From assembly GCA_002504905.1 (NCBI GenBank), contig DATY01000012.1:1-9913 (forward strand): a DNA stretch of 9,913 nucleotides. Direction: 5' to 3'. The notes beneath the pieces are model-generated. The model was not told the DNA's origin and did not search any database. It was given only the letters and a program-made list of their open reading frames with translations. Position numbers and translations under genes: made by a program. The DNA comes from Euryarchaeota archaeon UBA605 (GTDB lineage: Archaea; Thermoplasmatota; Poseidoniia; Poseidoniales; Thalassarchaeaceae). Below are positions 1 through 6,514 of this stretch, in pieces (the stretch's first letter is position 1; each line of letters starts with the position of its first letter).

Positions 1-1101
1 AATATTGGAAAACCAGGAGCTGGAGTTTGTCCTGTTAGAGGGCATTCAAATGTTCAAGGAGATAGAACGGTTGGTATTAATCACAAACCTTCACCTGCAT
101 TTATCGATAGCCTAGAGAAATCTACTGGTATTAGAAGTCCTGAAAAACATGGATTCGATTCAGTTGAGGCGGTTAAAGCTATGGAGATGGGTGATGGAAA
201 AGTATTCTTGGCAATGGGTGGTAATTTTCTTTCGGCAATGTCTGACACAAATAGAACATCATCTGCACTCTCAAATTGTGAATTGACTGTACATGTTTCT
301 ACAAAACCTAATCGTTCACATTTAATCACTGGGAAAATAGGCTTAATTCTTCCATGCCTTGGTCGTACAGAAATAGATAATTCCAATTTGGTTGGAAAAC
401 AATTTGTTTCAGTAGAAAATTCTATGGGGATAGTACATTCTTCTAAAGGAACCTTCAATCCAGCTAGTAAAGAATTAATTTCTGAACCGGCAATTGTCTC
501 AGGAATTGGAGGAGCACTTGAATCTAGATTGGAACGTAGTGGAATCCCATGGAAGAATTTATCCGAGGACTATAATTTAATTCGAGATTTAATTGAAAAT
601 ACGATCCCTGGATTTGAAGGGTATAATGATAGAATAAAATCTAAGTCAGGTTTTTATCTACCAAATCCGCCTAGAGATTCACGAACTTTTACAACTAAAA
701 ATGGTTTAGCAAATTTCATTACAAATGATATTTCTTATGCAATTTCATCAGATTTTATGATGATGACTATCCGATCTCATGATCAATACAATACTACTAT
801 TTATGGTTTAGATGATAGATATAGAGGAATTAAAAATGGGCGACGTGTAGTTCTAATGAATGAGAATGACATGGCTAATCTTGAGTTAAATAAAGGTTCA
901 TTAGTTGATTTGAGTTCAAAAATGAGATCTGGATTAGTTACTTCTCCTAAGTGGTATGTAGTCCCATATGATATCCCTGAAGGAAATGTGGCAACCTATT
1001 TCCCAGAATCAAATATGCTCATTCCTTTGGAAAGTGTTGCTGATAGAAGTAATACTCCTACCAGTAAATCGATTCCAATTTCAATTAATATTTCCGAATA
1101 A
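1..1101 (+). CDS. YdeP-type molybdopterin oxidoreductase, C-terminal part (5' truncated)
   Basis: The reading frame is open from the first base, so the N-terminal half lies outside the window; 366 residues remain, against about 750-770 for the family. Two blocks mark it as a FdhF-alpha-like oxidoreductase of the E. coli YdeP group: GKPGAGVCPVRGHSNVQGDR at residues 4-23, and RSHDQYNTTIYGLDDRYRGI near residues 258-277, in the C-terminal molybdopterin-dinucleotide-binding domain. Family members bind a bis-pterin molybdenum cofactor and are distant relatives of formate dehydrogenase. The substrate is generally unknown, and E. coli YdeP is linked to acid resistance. Cofactor-ligand and iron-sulfur residues would be in the missing part, so activity cannot be judged. 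The gene ends 4 bp from a convergent gene. No FdhD or cofactor-synthesis gene is visible. The family call is strong; the reaction is unknown. Confidence 0.9.
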   Translation, partial: NIGKPGAGVCPVRGHSNVQGDRTVGINHKPSPAFIDSLEKSTGIRSPEKHGFDSVEAVKAMEMGDGKVFLAMGGNFLSAMSDTNRTSSALSNCELTVHVSTKPNRSHLITGKIGLILPCLGRTEIDNSNLVGKQFVSVENSMGIVHSSKGTFNPASKELISEPAIVSGIGGALESRLERSGIPWKNLSEDYNLIRDLIENTIPGFEGYNDRIKSKSGFYLPNPPRDSRTFTTKNGLANFITNDISYAISSDFMMMTIRSHDQYNTTIYGLDDRYRGIKNGRRVVLMNENDMANLELNKGSLVDLSSKMRSGLVTSPKWYVVPYDIPEGNVATYFPESNMLIPLESVADRSNTPTSKSIPISINISE

Positions 1102-1105
1102 GATT

Positions 1106-2014
1106 TTAGTTTCTTATTTCTGGCTTTCTAATCCTAATGATTGAAATTGTGAAAATTGAAATAATAATTATTGCAATTGGATAGTTCCAATCAACTATTA
1201 ATCTAAATAACATTACAATTGCGAATGAAACAGTGATCATTCCCAGTAAGATTAGATGTAAAATTGGTCCACCATTAAGCCTCGGGTCTAGAAAGTTATA
1301 GATATAAACACCTGCAAAATGGGCATATATTCTCGCCCACCCTACATATAAAATACCAAAAATAATTGGAAATACAAAATATTTCCAATCTATATCAATA
1401 TTATTGATGAGTAATGCAATTCCTAAAATTATTACATTGAAATTGTGCATGACTATCTCATACCAATAAAATAAATGATCAATATCATTCCCTCGTGAAA
1501 CTTGATCATCAATAATGAAATATGTAACTATACTTGAAACCAGTATGGCGCAACTGTAAGTTGATGCGAATAGTATCGGTCCTGAAATTAACATCCATTT
1601 AGGGACCTCATTACCGGATAAATTTATCCAGGATATTGTTGCTAAAATTATGAAGGTGATTCCAAATAGTCCAAAATGCCACATTGTGAAAGCAGCAAGT
1701 CTTGTTATTCCACTCGAATCACGTTTACGATTTTTCTTTTCAACATAATATAATGGATAATCTGGAGAGCCCTTTGGGTCTAATGCAACCCAAGATAGAG
1801 TAAAAATGCTCAATAATGCACATATTGATCTAAAAATTGCAAGAACTTCTTCAGAGAAGTAACTGGACTTCACCAACGAATTTAAATCAGGAGTCACAAA
1901 AATAATATTACTGTAATACAGGAAAATTAATGATGCAATTAGTACAAAAATAGTTGTTAAAGCAGTTTCTAAAGTTCTGTCTCTTTCCCCATATATCAAT
2001 AACTTGTTAAACAT
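1106..2014 (-). CDS. Multi-pass membrane protein resembling FAR-17a/AIG1/ADTRP hydrolases
   Basis: This 302-residue protein has about seven to eight hydrophobic segments (roughly residues 15-40, 56-78, 106-130, 142-168, 184-203, 212-241, 250-271, 274-292). The central and C-terminal part follows the FAR-17a/AIG1 pattern: AAFTMWHF with Thr110 at the start of one helix, VMHNFNVIILG with His190 in another, then a Y-x2-W-x-R-x3-H-F-x-G-V-Y-x-Y-x-FLD helix end like the 'G-x-W-x-YPFL' stretch of AIG1. In human AIG1 and ADTRP the equivalent Thr and His are the catalytic residues of an intramembrane esterase acting on fatty-acid esters of hydroxy fatty acids. Correspondence here is by eye, so function is inferred. 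I chose the ATG at 2014 because GGTGA lies 5 nt upstream; TTG at 2026 and GTG at 2023 are in frame. It lies 23 nt after the TPR gene and is probably cotranscribed with it. Confidence 0.6.
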   Translation of the reverse strand: MFNKLLIYGERDRTLETALTTIFVLIASLIFLYYSNIIFVTPDLNSLVKSSYFSEEVLAIFRSICALLSIFTLSWVALDPKGSPDYPLYYVEKKNRKRDSSGITRLAAFTMWHFGLFGITFIILATISWINLSGNEVPKWMLISGPILFASTYSCAILVSSIVTYFIIDDQVSRGNDIDHLFYWYEIVMHNFNVIILGIALLINNIDIDWKYFVFPIIFGILYVGWARIYAHFAGVYIYNFLDPRLNGGPILHLILLGMITVSFAIVMLFRLIVDWNYPIAIIIISIFTISIIRIRKPEIRN

Positions 2015-2019
2015 TCTAG

Positions 2020-2024
2020 TCACC
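2020..2024 (-). promoter_or_regulatory. Shine-Dalgarno site GGTGA fixing the start at 2014
   Basis: Read on the minus strand, GGTGA lies 5 nt before ATG at 2014. It matches the archaeal anti-SD complement (AGGTGATC). It also overlaps the GTG/TTG codons that would otherwise extend the frame, which argues for the ATG as the true start. Confidence 0.5.
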
Positions 2025-2037
2025 AATATCTAGAAAT

Positions 2038-3258
2038 CTAGCTCATCTTTTTTTGCTCTTTAATCAATAATTTACATCTACTTATTTGTGTTTGACACAA
2101 TCTTTGGTCTTCTTTCCCCAGTCCTCTATTTTTTGCTTGTTCAAAGCATTTTACGGCATCAGCGTATAATTCAATTGAAGCATATGAAGAACCCATATTA
2201 TACAGAGTTCTTCCCGTAACAGAAGTCGGATCTAGTACTATTGCAGAATGATATTCCTGAATGCTATCTGCAAATTTCTCTAGTTGGTATAACGCATGAC
2301 CTTTGCCATTATGCGCCCTTACTCTGAGTTCTATTTCTTCTTCGGGAGAACCTTCCAGTGCTTTATCAAAGCAGTTTAAAGACTCTAATGCATTATTCTC
2401 AGACATCAAAACCAAACCTTTGTTATACCATTCAATAGATTCATTAACATCTCTAGAATCATTTTCTTCTATTGGAACAATTTTTTCTTTTACTTCTTTG
2501 GCAGCAGAAATCAGATTTTCCATTTCTTCATTTTCATCTATTACTATCGTTTCTTTTTCTATTTCCGTTAATTCTTGAACTCTTTTTAGACACTGATTAG
2601 CTCTTTCGATATAGCCTGCTTTAGAAAGAGCATCTGCTAATCCCTTCCATGAGTCAATATCTGAATTATCTTTTTTGAGTAACTCTTTCCATTCATTAAC
2701 AGCTGAGGCGTGATCTCCTTTTTCAGTCATCTTATTTGCTCGTGAAGTTCTTGCAGTTTTACTATTCACAAAATCTACTTCTTCAACATGTATCATTCCT
2801 TCTTCCAAATCTTCTTGAGGAATAGATTTAGCAGTTAGAGTAACCACATCCTCTTTTTGATCACCTTGGTACTTGTGTGAATAATCAAACAAATTAATTT
2901 CAATATTTTCCATTAAATTAGCTATACGTAATAGTTGTTTTTCTTCACCGATAGTATCGATAGCCATTCTTGCAAAATTAATTGCTCTTTCAGGATCTTT
3001 TTTCTCCAGTAAGAATGCTAGATTTGCGTTAGTTGAACTATAATCGGGATTAATTCTATGAGCTTGTTCAAATGCCTTTATTGATTCTTCAAACTCACCC
3101 ATCTTTGCCTTTATTACTCCTAATCCATACCAAGCAGCGGTATAATTATAGTCGAAATCAATTATTTTTGAATAAATTTTTACTGATTCAGCATATTTGT
3201 TATCATCAGCCATTTTGTCTGCATTTCGTAACATAGCTGCTACATCCAAATCAGACAT
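2038..3258 (-). CDS. Tetratricopeptide repeat protein
   Basis: A 406-residue soluble protein with no signal peptide or membrane helix. TPR-like helical pairs lie at about residues 8-38, 39-73 and 74-103, then 167-199 and 201-234, then 273-308, 313-346 and 351-380. They show the usual W-x2-LG-x2-Y, A-x4-A-x-P pattern, for example AAWYGLGVIKAKMGEFEESI at 41-60 and RTLYNMGSSYASIELYADAV at 350-369. Two acidic, Lys/Glu-rich linkers (about 120-166 and 235-272) split the repeats into three blocks. TPRs are protein-interaction scaffolds, so no enzymatic role is expected. It is the first gene of a minus-strand pair with the AIG1-like membrane protein, which makes that protein a possible partner. It diverges from the FMN reductase across about 90 bp. 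The repeat call is secure; the partner is a guess. Confidence 0.85.
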   Translation of the reverse strand: MSDLDVAAMLRNADKMADDNKYAESVKIYSKIIDFDYNYTAAWYGLGVIKAKMGEFEESIKAFEQAHRINPDYSSTNANLAFLLEKKDPERAINFARMAIDTIGEEKQLLRIANLMENIEINLFDYSHKYQGDQKEDVVTLTAKSIPQEDLEEGMIHVEEVDFVNSKTARTSRANKMTEKGDHASAVNEWKELLKKDNSDIDSWKGLADALSKAGYIERANQCLKRVQELTEIEKETIVIDENEEMENLISAAKEVKEKIVPIEENDSRDVNESIEWYNKGLVLMSENNALESLNCFDKALEGSPEEEIELRVRAHNGKGHALYQLEKFADSIQEYHSAIVLDPTSVTGRTLYNMGSSYASIELYADAVKCFEQAKNRGLGKEDQRLCQTQISRCKLLIKEQKKMS

Positions 3259-3348
3259 ATCACGCGCATATACTTCTTCGAGTTAAGTATTGGCCGTATT
3301 TGTCTATCTTTAGGCTAGTATTCAAGTCATACACTGCGTGCGGAGTCT
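3259..3348. promoter_or_regulatory. Divergent promoter region between TPR gene and FMN reductase
   Basis: These 90 bp separate two outward-reading genes and must hold both promoters. The TATA-like candidates are weak: TACTTAAC on the minus strand, about 23 nt before the TPR ATG, and CTTTAG on the plus strand near 3309-3313. A GGAG (3342-3345) lies 3 nt before the FMN reductase ATG, a short spacing for a ribosome site. I see no convincing operator. Confidence 0.35.
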
Positions 3349-3894
3349 ATGGCGCGCCAATTTAGAGTGATGGGAATATGTGGAACTTACACATTAGAAT
3401 CAGCCAATGGAAGAATGCTTGAGATAGTTTCTGATAAACTCACAAGCAAGGGGATTGACTGGGTTGTATGGGATAACAATGAAAATCCATTACCATTTGT
3501 TGGTGAAGAAGGCTGTTGGGATCACCCCAATGTCAAAAAGTACAAAGAATTAGCAGATTCTGTCGATGCTTTTGTCCTTTCAAGTCCGGAATATCATGGT
3601 ACAATGAGCGGAGTAATGAAGAATTCTCTTGATTGGTTATCTTTCAATCAAACATCAGGCAAAGTTTTCGCTTTTATTAGCACTTTAGGTGGTCAGTCAA
3701 ATACTACTACTCTCAATCATATGAGGACTGTAGTTAGATGGATACATGGATTTTCAATTCCTGAGCAATTAGTTATTGCTAAAGTAAAGACTGCTTTCGA
3801 TGATGATGGGAATCTAATTGATGATGATATCAAGAATCGTGTTGAAAAATTTGTAGATAGTATAATTAAACATACAGAGAAACTTAGGGGATAG
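3349..3894 (+). CDS. NAD(P)H-dependent FMN reductase, flavodoxin-like fold
   Basis: A 181-residue cytosolic flavoprotein of the NADPH-dependent FMN reductase (ArsH/ChrR/azoreductase-like) family, of usual length. Strand 1 with the phosphate-binding loop is at residues 5-22 (VMGICGTYTLESANG), although the usual G-S-x-R is replaced by G-T-Y. The diagnostic flavin-binding block SPEYHGTMSGVMKNSLDWLS is at 79-98. A GGQSN loop (114-118) followed by an L-x-M-R-x-V-x-W-I-H-G helix completes the FMN pocket. Such enzymes move electrons from NAD(P)H to FMN, quinones, metal oxyanions or azo compounds, and the sequence does not tell which. A two-helix membrane peptide starts 5 nt after its stop, so the two are probably cotranscribed and the peptide might hold it at the membrane. 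The family is confident; the substrate is unknown. Confidence 0.9.
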   Translation: MARQFRVMGICGTYTLESANGRMLEIVSDKLTSKGIDWVVWDNNENPLPFVGEEGCWDHPNVKKYKELADSVDAFVLSSPEYHGTMSGVMKNSLDWLSFNQTSGKVFAFISTLGGQSNTTTLNHMRTVVRWIHGFSIPEQLVIAKVKTAFDDDGNLIDDDIKNRVEKFVDSIIKHTEKLRG

Positions 3895-3899
3895 TTTTG

Positions 3900-4109
3900 A
3901 TGAATATAATTGCTATAATAATTTATTTGTTAGTAAGCATTTTTCTCATATTGTATGCTGGATATTGTATCTCAAATGGAGGATTTCATATGAAAGGGAG
4001 AGGTTGGAAAACTAAATATGAATATCCTAAAACATTTAAATTCACCATTGGGATGTTATATTTTCTTGCCATTGTAAATATATTGATGATATTCATCAAT
4101 ATGAAATGA
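3900..4109 (+). CDS. Small two-helix membrane protein downstream of FMN reductase
   Basis: This 69-residue protein is of a family I do not recognise. A hydrophobic helix at about residues 2-23 is followed by a basic loop (GRGWKTKYEYPKTFKF, about 32-48) and a second helix at about 49-67. The loop's R-G-W-[KR]-T-[KR]-x2-x-P-x2-F look recurs in small bacterial membrane proteins of unknown function. The ATG at 3900 is preferred over the TTG immediately before it; AGGGG at 3886-3890 lies 9 nt upstream, inside the end of the reductase gene. The 5-nt gap to the reductase indicates one transcript. The charge distribution predicts the loop on the cytoplasmic side with both termini outside. Coding status is supported by the tight spacing and the clean two-helix design. 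Confidence 0.65.
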   Translation: MNIIAIIIYLLVSIFLILYAGYCISNGGFHMKGRGWKTKYEYPKTFKFTIGMLYFLAIVNILMIFINMK

Positions 4110-4119
4110 AAATTGTCAA

Positions 4120-4350
4120 CTATACTTTGATTGATATAATAGTTGCAATATTCGACACCATCCATGATGATGCTGCAAATAATTGCAACCAATCGCCTGT
4201 GGAACCAATGCCGTATGTGAAAACACTAACAATCCAAAATAGACTTGCAAATGTCTGCCCTAACCATTCAAAACTTAGGATTTTCTCCATTCTTGTAATC
4301 TTGTTATCCGATAATATTGCAATATCTTTTGTACTATTATCATTTAGCAT
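4120..4350 (-). CDS. Small two-helix membrane protein translationally coupled to FAD oxidoreductase
   Basis: This 76-residue protein matches no family I know. A polar N-terminus (about 1-26) precedes two hydrophobic segments, roughly residues 29-47 and 53-73, joined by a Gly-Ser-Thr-Gly-Asp turn. The chosen ATG at 4350 lies inside the last codons of the FAD oxidoreductase, overlapping its stop in the form ATGCTAA. AGGAG (4359-4363) is 8 nt upstream, a textbook ribosome site. A longer version from ATG at 4374 would overlap the upstream gene by 31 nt and lacks such a site. The overlap implies translational coupling, so the product may act with the flavoenzyme, perhaps as an anchor or a quinone-side partner. 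A plus-strand frame over the same bases is rejected. Confidence 0.65.
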   Translation of the reverse strand: MLNDNSTKDIAILSDNKITRMEKILSFEWLGQTFASLFWIVSVFTYGIGSTGDWLQLFAASSWMVSNIATIISIKV

Positions 4351-5504
4351 GTTAAACACTCCTGACCGCAGCATGATAAATCATCTAAGTACATCCCCCA
4401 TCCTCGATAAGCCTCTACGAATTCGTCAGTTTCTATACCTAGAGACGAAGCAATAGATTGAGCAACGATTCCAAATCTTTGACGATACTTGTATATGAAA
4501 CAAAAATCATGATTATCATGACGGACCGAAGGGCCACAAAGATACATTCCAGGAATTATAGTAGATTCATCTTGTTCACTGAGTAATGGAAAACCATCGT
4601 CTCTTTCGTCGAAAAGGTGAGAAACAAATTTATGACTTCCTATAAATCCGCTTGCCAATAATGGTTGTTCTTTAGACCTGAATTTCTTCCCATCTTCTGT
4701 TTTTACTTCGTATACGTCATTTATCAATCTCACAGAACTTATGGGGTTGTCGTTGTATAGTTCAACATTACTTTCAAAACTCGTATCCCGCATTCTTTCA
4801 AAAGTAAAAGTTGCTAGAGAAATACTCGGATCTGAACTACCTTCTCCCCAAGGACTATTCTTATCAAAAACTCTCACTTTTCTATTGGTTCTAGCCAGAT
4901 GGTACGCAGCATCAATTCCACTTTCGTATCCTCCAATGATGATGAAATCATCTCCTGGTAAATCAGTATAATCACTTACTGTTGCAGTATGTCGGCATAA
5001 TTCACTTCCATCGAAACCAGTCAAACGTGGATATTGAAACTCTCCCGCAGCCCAAATAACATTCTTAGCCTTCAATATAGAGTTTTCAGTTTCCAAATGA
5101 AATATTTCATCATGTTTTTGTATTTCTTTAACGTCGGTATTTTCACGTATTGGAAGCTCGAAATAATCCACAAGATCTTGTAAATGTGAAGCATATTCAC
5201 TACCAGTAGGATGTTCAATTTTCATACTGAATGCAGGCGAAATTCCAATTGCTATAGAATTTAAGTCAAGCATACCTATGGAATTACTTGGAAAAGAGGG
5301 AGTGATGAATCTTGTTTCTTTGGGCCACGATGAGAACGACGATCCTACTGTATCTCTGTCTACCAATAAAAAGCTCTCAATCCCCACATGAGCTAATGAT
5401 ATTGCAACTCCTACACCTGCTGCACCCGCACCAACTATGATGACATCGTATACCTGTGAATCATTTTCTTCTTCCGATGAAGGTGCATCTAGAGATGTTT
5501 GCAT
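4344..5504 (-). CDS. FAD-dependent NAD(P) oxidoreductase, FMO/CzcO-like, with Cys-rich tail
   Basis: A 386-residue flavoprotein of the two-dinucleotide-fold class (flavin-containing monooxygenase/CzcO, thioredoxin-reductase-like). The FAD-binding Rossmann motif GAGAAG is at residues 26-31, with acidic Asp49 at the end of the second strand. WAAGEFQYPR (151-160) is the conserved ATG-type motif. A second Rossmann motif, IIIGGYESGIDAAYHLAR (188-205), would bind NAD(P)H. A conserved-looking end, CGPSVRHDNHDFCFIYKYRQ (323-342), closes the FAD domain. The protein then ends in SCCGQECLTC, with Cys at 378, 379, 383 and 386, which is unusual for the family and could bind metal or act as a thiol relay. 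There is no classical CxxC active site of thioredoxin reductase near the second Rossmann fold. The substrate is unknown. It is coupled to a small membrane protein and has its own upstream TATA candidate. Confidence 0.85.
   Translation of the reverse strand: MQTSLDAPSSEEENDSQVYDVIIVGAGAAGVGVAISLAHVGIESFLLVDRDTVGSSFSSWPKETRFITPSFPSNSIGMLDLNSIAIGISPAFSMKIEHPTGSEYASHLQDLVDYFELPIRENTDVKEIQKHDEIFHLETENSILKAKNVIWAAGEFQYPRLTGFDGSELCRHTATVSDYTDLPGDDFIIIGGYESGIDAAYHLARTNRKVRVFDKNSPWGEGSSDPSISLATFTFERMRDTSFESNVELYNDNPISSVRLINDVYEVKTEDGKKFRSKEQPLLASGFIGSHKFVSHLFDERDDGFPLLSEQDESTIIPGMYLCGPSVRHDNHDFCFIYKYRQRFGIVAQSIASSLGIETDEFVEAYRGWGMYLDDLSCCGQECLTC
4359..4363 (-). promoter_or_regulatory. Shine-Dalgarno AGGAG inside the FAD oxidoreductase gene
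   Basis: On the minus strand AGGAG lies 8 nt before the ATG at 4350. It is formed by the Gln-Glu codons of the Cys-rich tail, so the same bases encode the tail and start the next gene. It decides between the ATGs at 4350 and 4374. Confidence 0.6.
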
Positions 5505-5527
5505 AGCACTTCCGCTATTAATAACAT

Positions 5528-5537
5528 TTTAAATAAA
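5528..5537 (-). promoter_or_regulatory. Archaeal TATA box for the FAD oxidoreductase
   Basis: TTTATTTAAA on the minus strand ends 23 nt before the ATG at 5504. With the usual archaeal TATA-to-start distance, the transcript would begin at or within a few bases of the ATG, giving a leaderless or very short-leader mRNA. The match is good, but the local DNA is AT-rich, so a chance match is possible. Confidence 0.5.
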
Positions 5538-5544
5538 ACTAATA

Positions 5545-5562
5545 ATTAGGAAATTAAAAATT
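5545..5562 (-). terminator. T-rich stretch, possible terminator of the lipoprotein gene
   Basis: Just past the lipoprotein stop, the minus strand reads TTATTTTTAATTTCC. Archaeal termination commonly uses such oligo-T runs without a hairpin, and I see no hairpin here. The neighbouring TATA box for the next gene fits a boundary between two transcripts. Confidence 0.35.
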
Positions 5563-5574
5563 ATTATTATTATT
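5560..5574. repeat. (ATT)5 trinucleotide repeat
   Basis: Five perfect ATT units overlap the stop codon of the lipoprotein gene. It is a short simple repeat that could slip in length. Slippage would only change the 3' end around the stop and is unlikely to matter. Confidence 0.8.
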
Positions 5575-6475
5575 CTATATCATGACCAACGTGACCTGAA
5601 AAATCATCCCAACATTCATCTTTTTCATCAAAAATAGCGCCATCTTCTGCTAGACAGGGGTGGTGATTTGTGAATACATCACCATTGGTTAACCAAGGCC
5701 GAACTATCCAAGCATGTGCCATCCAATATTCATCTAAAACAACATTTTCCCCACCTCTTTCTGTACACTCATTCTCGCTTAGATCTTCTCCTTGGACTAT
5801 AATATTTTCAATTTTAAAACATAATGATTCATGACGATGCCACCAGTCATTATCTCCGGTAAATCCTTCTGGGGGAATGTCCAAAGGTGCTTTTACTAAC
5901 CATGCAAATCCAACAAGTTGAGAATCATTTTCTTCTCCTGAAAACATTAGAAACTCCGGTTGTGAGTAATCGAAGTTTTCATCAATTGTGGTTCCAGGAA
6001 ATTCTGGTGAAGTTTTGTTAAAGTTTTCATCATCCATTCTGAAATCACCAATTCTCGTATGGTGTGTCCCCATTCCTTCGGTGTATCCGACCATCATATG
6101 GTACCCATCTGCTTCTGCTTCACCTAGAGTACTCCATTTAGATGCCCACTCAAGAGCTGCTTGAAACTCATTAGTCAATATCTCACAATCTTCATCATTT
6201 AACTCACCTTTTTCTTTACCTTCATAAGCAGAGTCAACATGATGCCCTCCGATTCCTGTTGAATTACACCACCAGGGCATAGTATTAGGGATATATCCAC
6301 TCAGTGGGCAATCCATCACACCATCACCGTCAAGATCTCCGCATATACCTAATTCCTCAGGATCAAGTAATTCAGATTCATCTTCAATGTAACGATTTGA
6401 TACTTCTTCTGTTAAACATCCACTCAATATACTAGAAAAAAATATGAATGACAGACTTAACGATGCTAACTTCAT
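5570..6475 (-). CDS. His- and Cys-rich secreted lipoprotein of unknown function
   Basis: A 301-residue protein with a signal peptide (MKLASLSLSFIFFSSILSGC) and a lipobox ending at Cys20, so it is predicted to be lipid-anchored outside the membrane. An acidic linker leads to a calcium-loop-like DLDGDG at about 47-52. The mature part has eight further Cys (45, 56, 70, 97, 219, 237, 274, 288), an even number that suits disulfides. It also has conserved-looking His/Trp clusters: GGHH (76-79), AEADGYH (120-126), GMGTHH (134-139), WWHRHESLC (211-219), MAHAWIVRPW (252-261) and NHHPC (270-274). This order (A-x-A-x-GY, G-MG-x-H, PE-x-L-x-[YF], W-H-x-H-x-x-LC, H-x-W) recalls a family of bacterial secreted proteins annotated only as hypothetical. 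Metal binding, for example copper or zinc, is my inference. It has its own TATA box, so it is probably not simply cotranscribed with the upstream carbonic anhydrase gene. Confidence 0.75.
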   Translation of the reverse strand: MKLASLSLSFIFFSSILSGCLTEEVSNRYIEDESELLDPEELGICGDLDGDGVMDCPLSGYIPNTMPWWCNSTGIGGHHVDSAYEGKEKGELNDEDCEILTNEFQAALEWASKWSTLGEAEADGYHMMVGYTEGMGTHHTRIGDFRMDDENFNKTSPEFPGTTIDENFDYSQPEFLMFSGEENDSQLVGFAWLVKAPLDIPPEGFTGDNDWWHRHESLCFKIENIIVQGEDLSENECTERGGENVVLDEYWMAHAWIVRPWLTNGDVFTNHHPCLAEDGAIFDEKDECWDDFSGHVGHDIE

Positions 6476-6496
6476 ATTACATATTAGTAAAATTGA

Positions 6497-6505
6497 GATA
6501 TAAAG
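6497..6505 (-). promoter_or_regulatory. Strong archaeal TATA box for the lipoprotein gene
   Basis: CTTTATATC on the minus strand is close to the archaeal consensus YTTTATATA and ends 21 nt before the ATG at 6475. Its centre is about 26 nt from the ATG, so transcription would start essentially at the start codon, giving a leaderless mRNA. It lies in the 39-bp gap after the carbonic anhydrase stop. Confidence 0.7.
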
Positions 6506-6514
6506 ATTACAATG

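Noticed and set aside
81..458. A 125-codon minus-strand frame
   Set aside because: Antisense to the well-conserved YdeP-type oxidoreductase; no domain or signal.
2303..2578. Ser-rich plus-strand frame of 91 codons
   Set aside because: Antisense to Glu/Lys-rich TPR linkers, which automatically give Ser/Phe-rich shadows.
3282..3330. Imperfect inverted repeat (AAGTATTGGCC and GGCTAGTATT) between divergent genes
   Set aside because: Several mismatches in short arms; not distinguishable from chance in AT-rich spacer.
4106..4456. A 116-codon plus-strand frame overlapping the 3' ends of two minus-strand genes
   Set aside because: It is antisense to the FAD oxidoreductase end and the two-helix protein, which has a good AGGAG site and coupled start; the plus frame looks like scrambled antisense sequence.
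3349..5504. FMN reductase and FAD oxidoreductase as a classic two-component monooxygenase
   Set aside because: The FAD enzyme carries its own NAD(P)-binding fold, so it does not need a separate reductase, and the genes are convergent, not in one operon.
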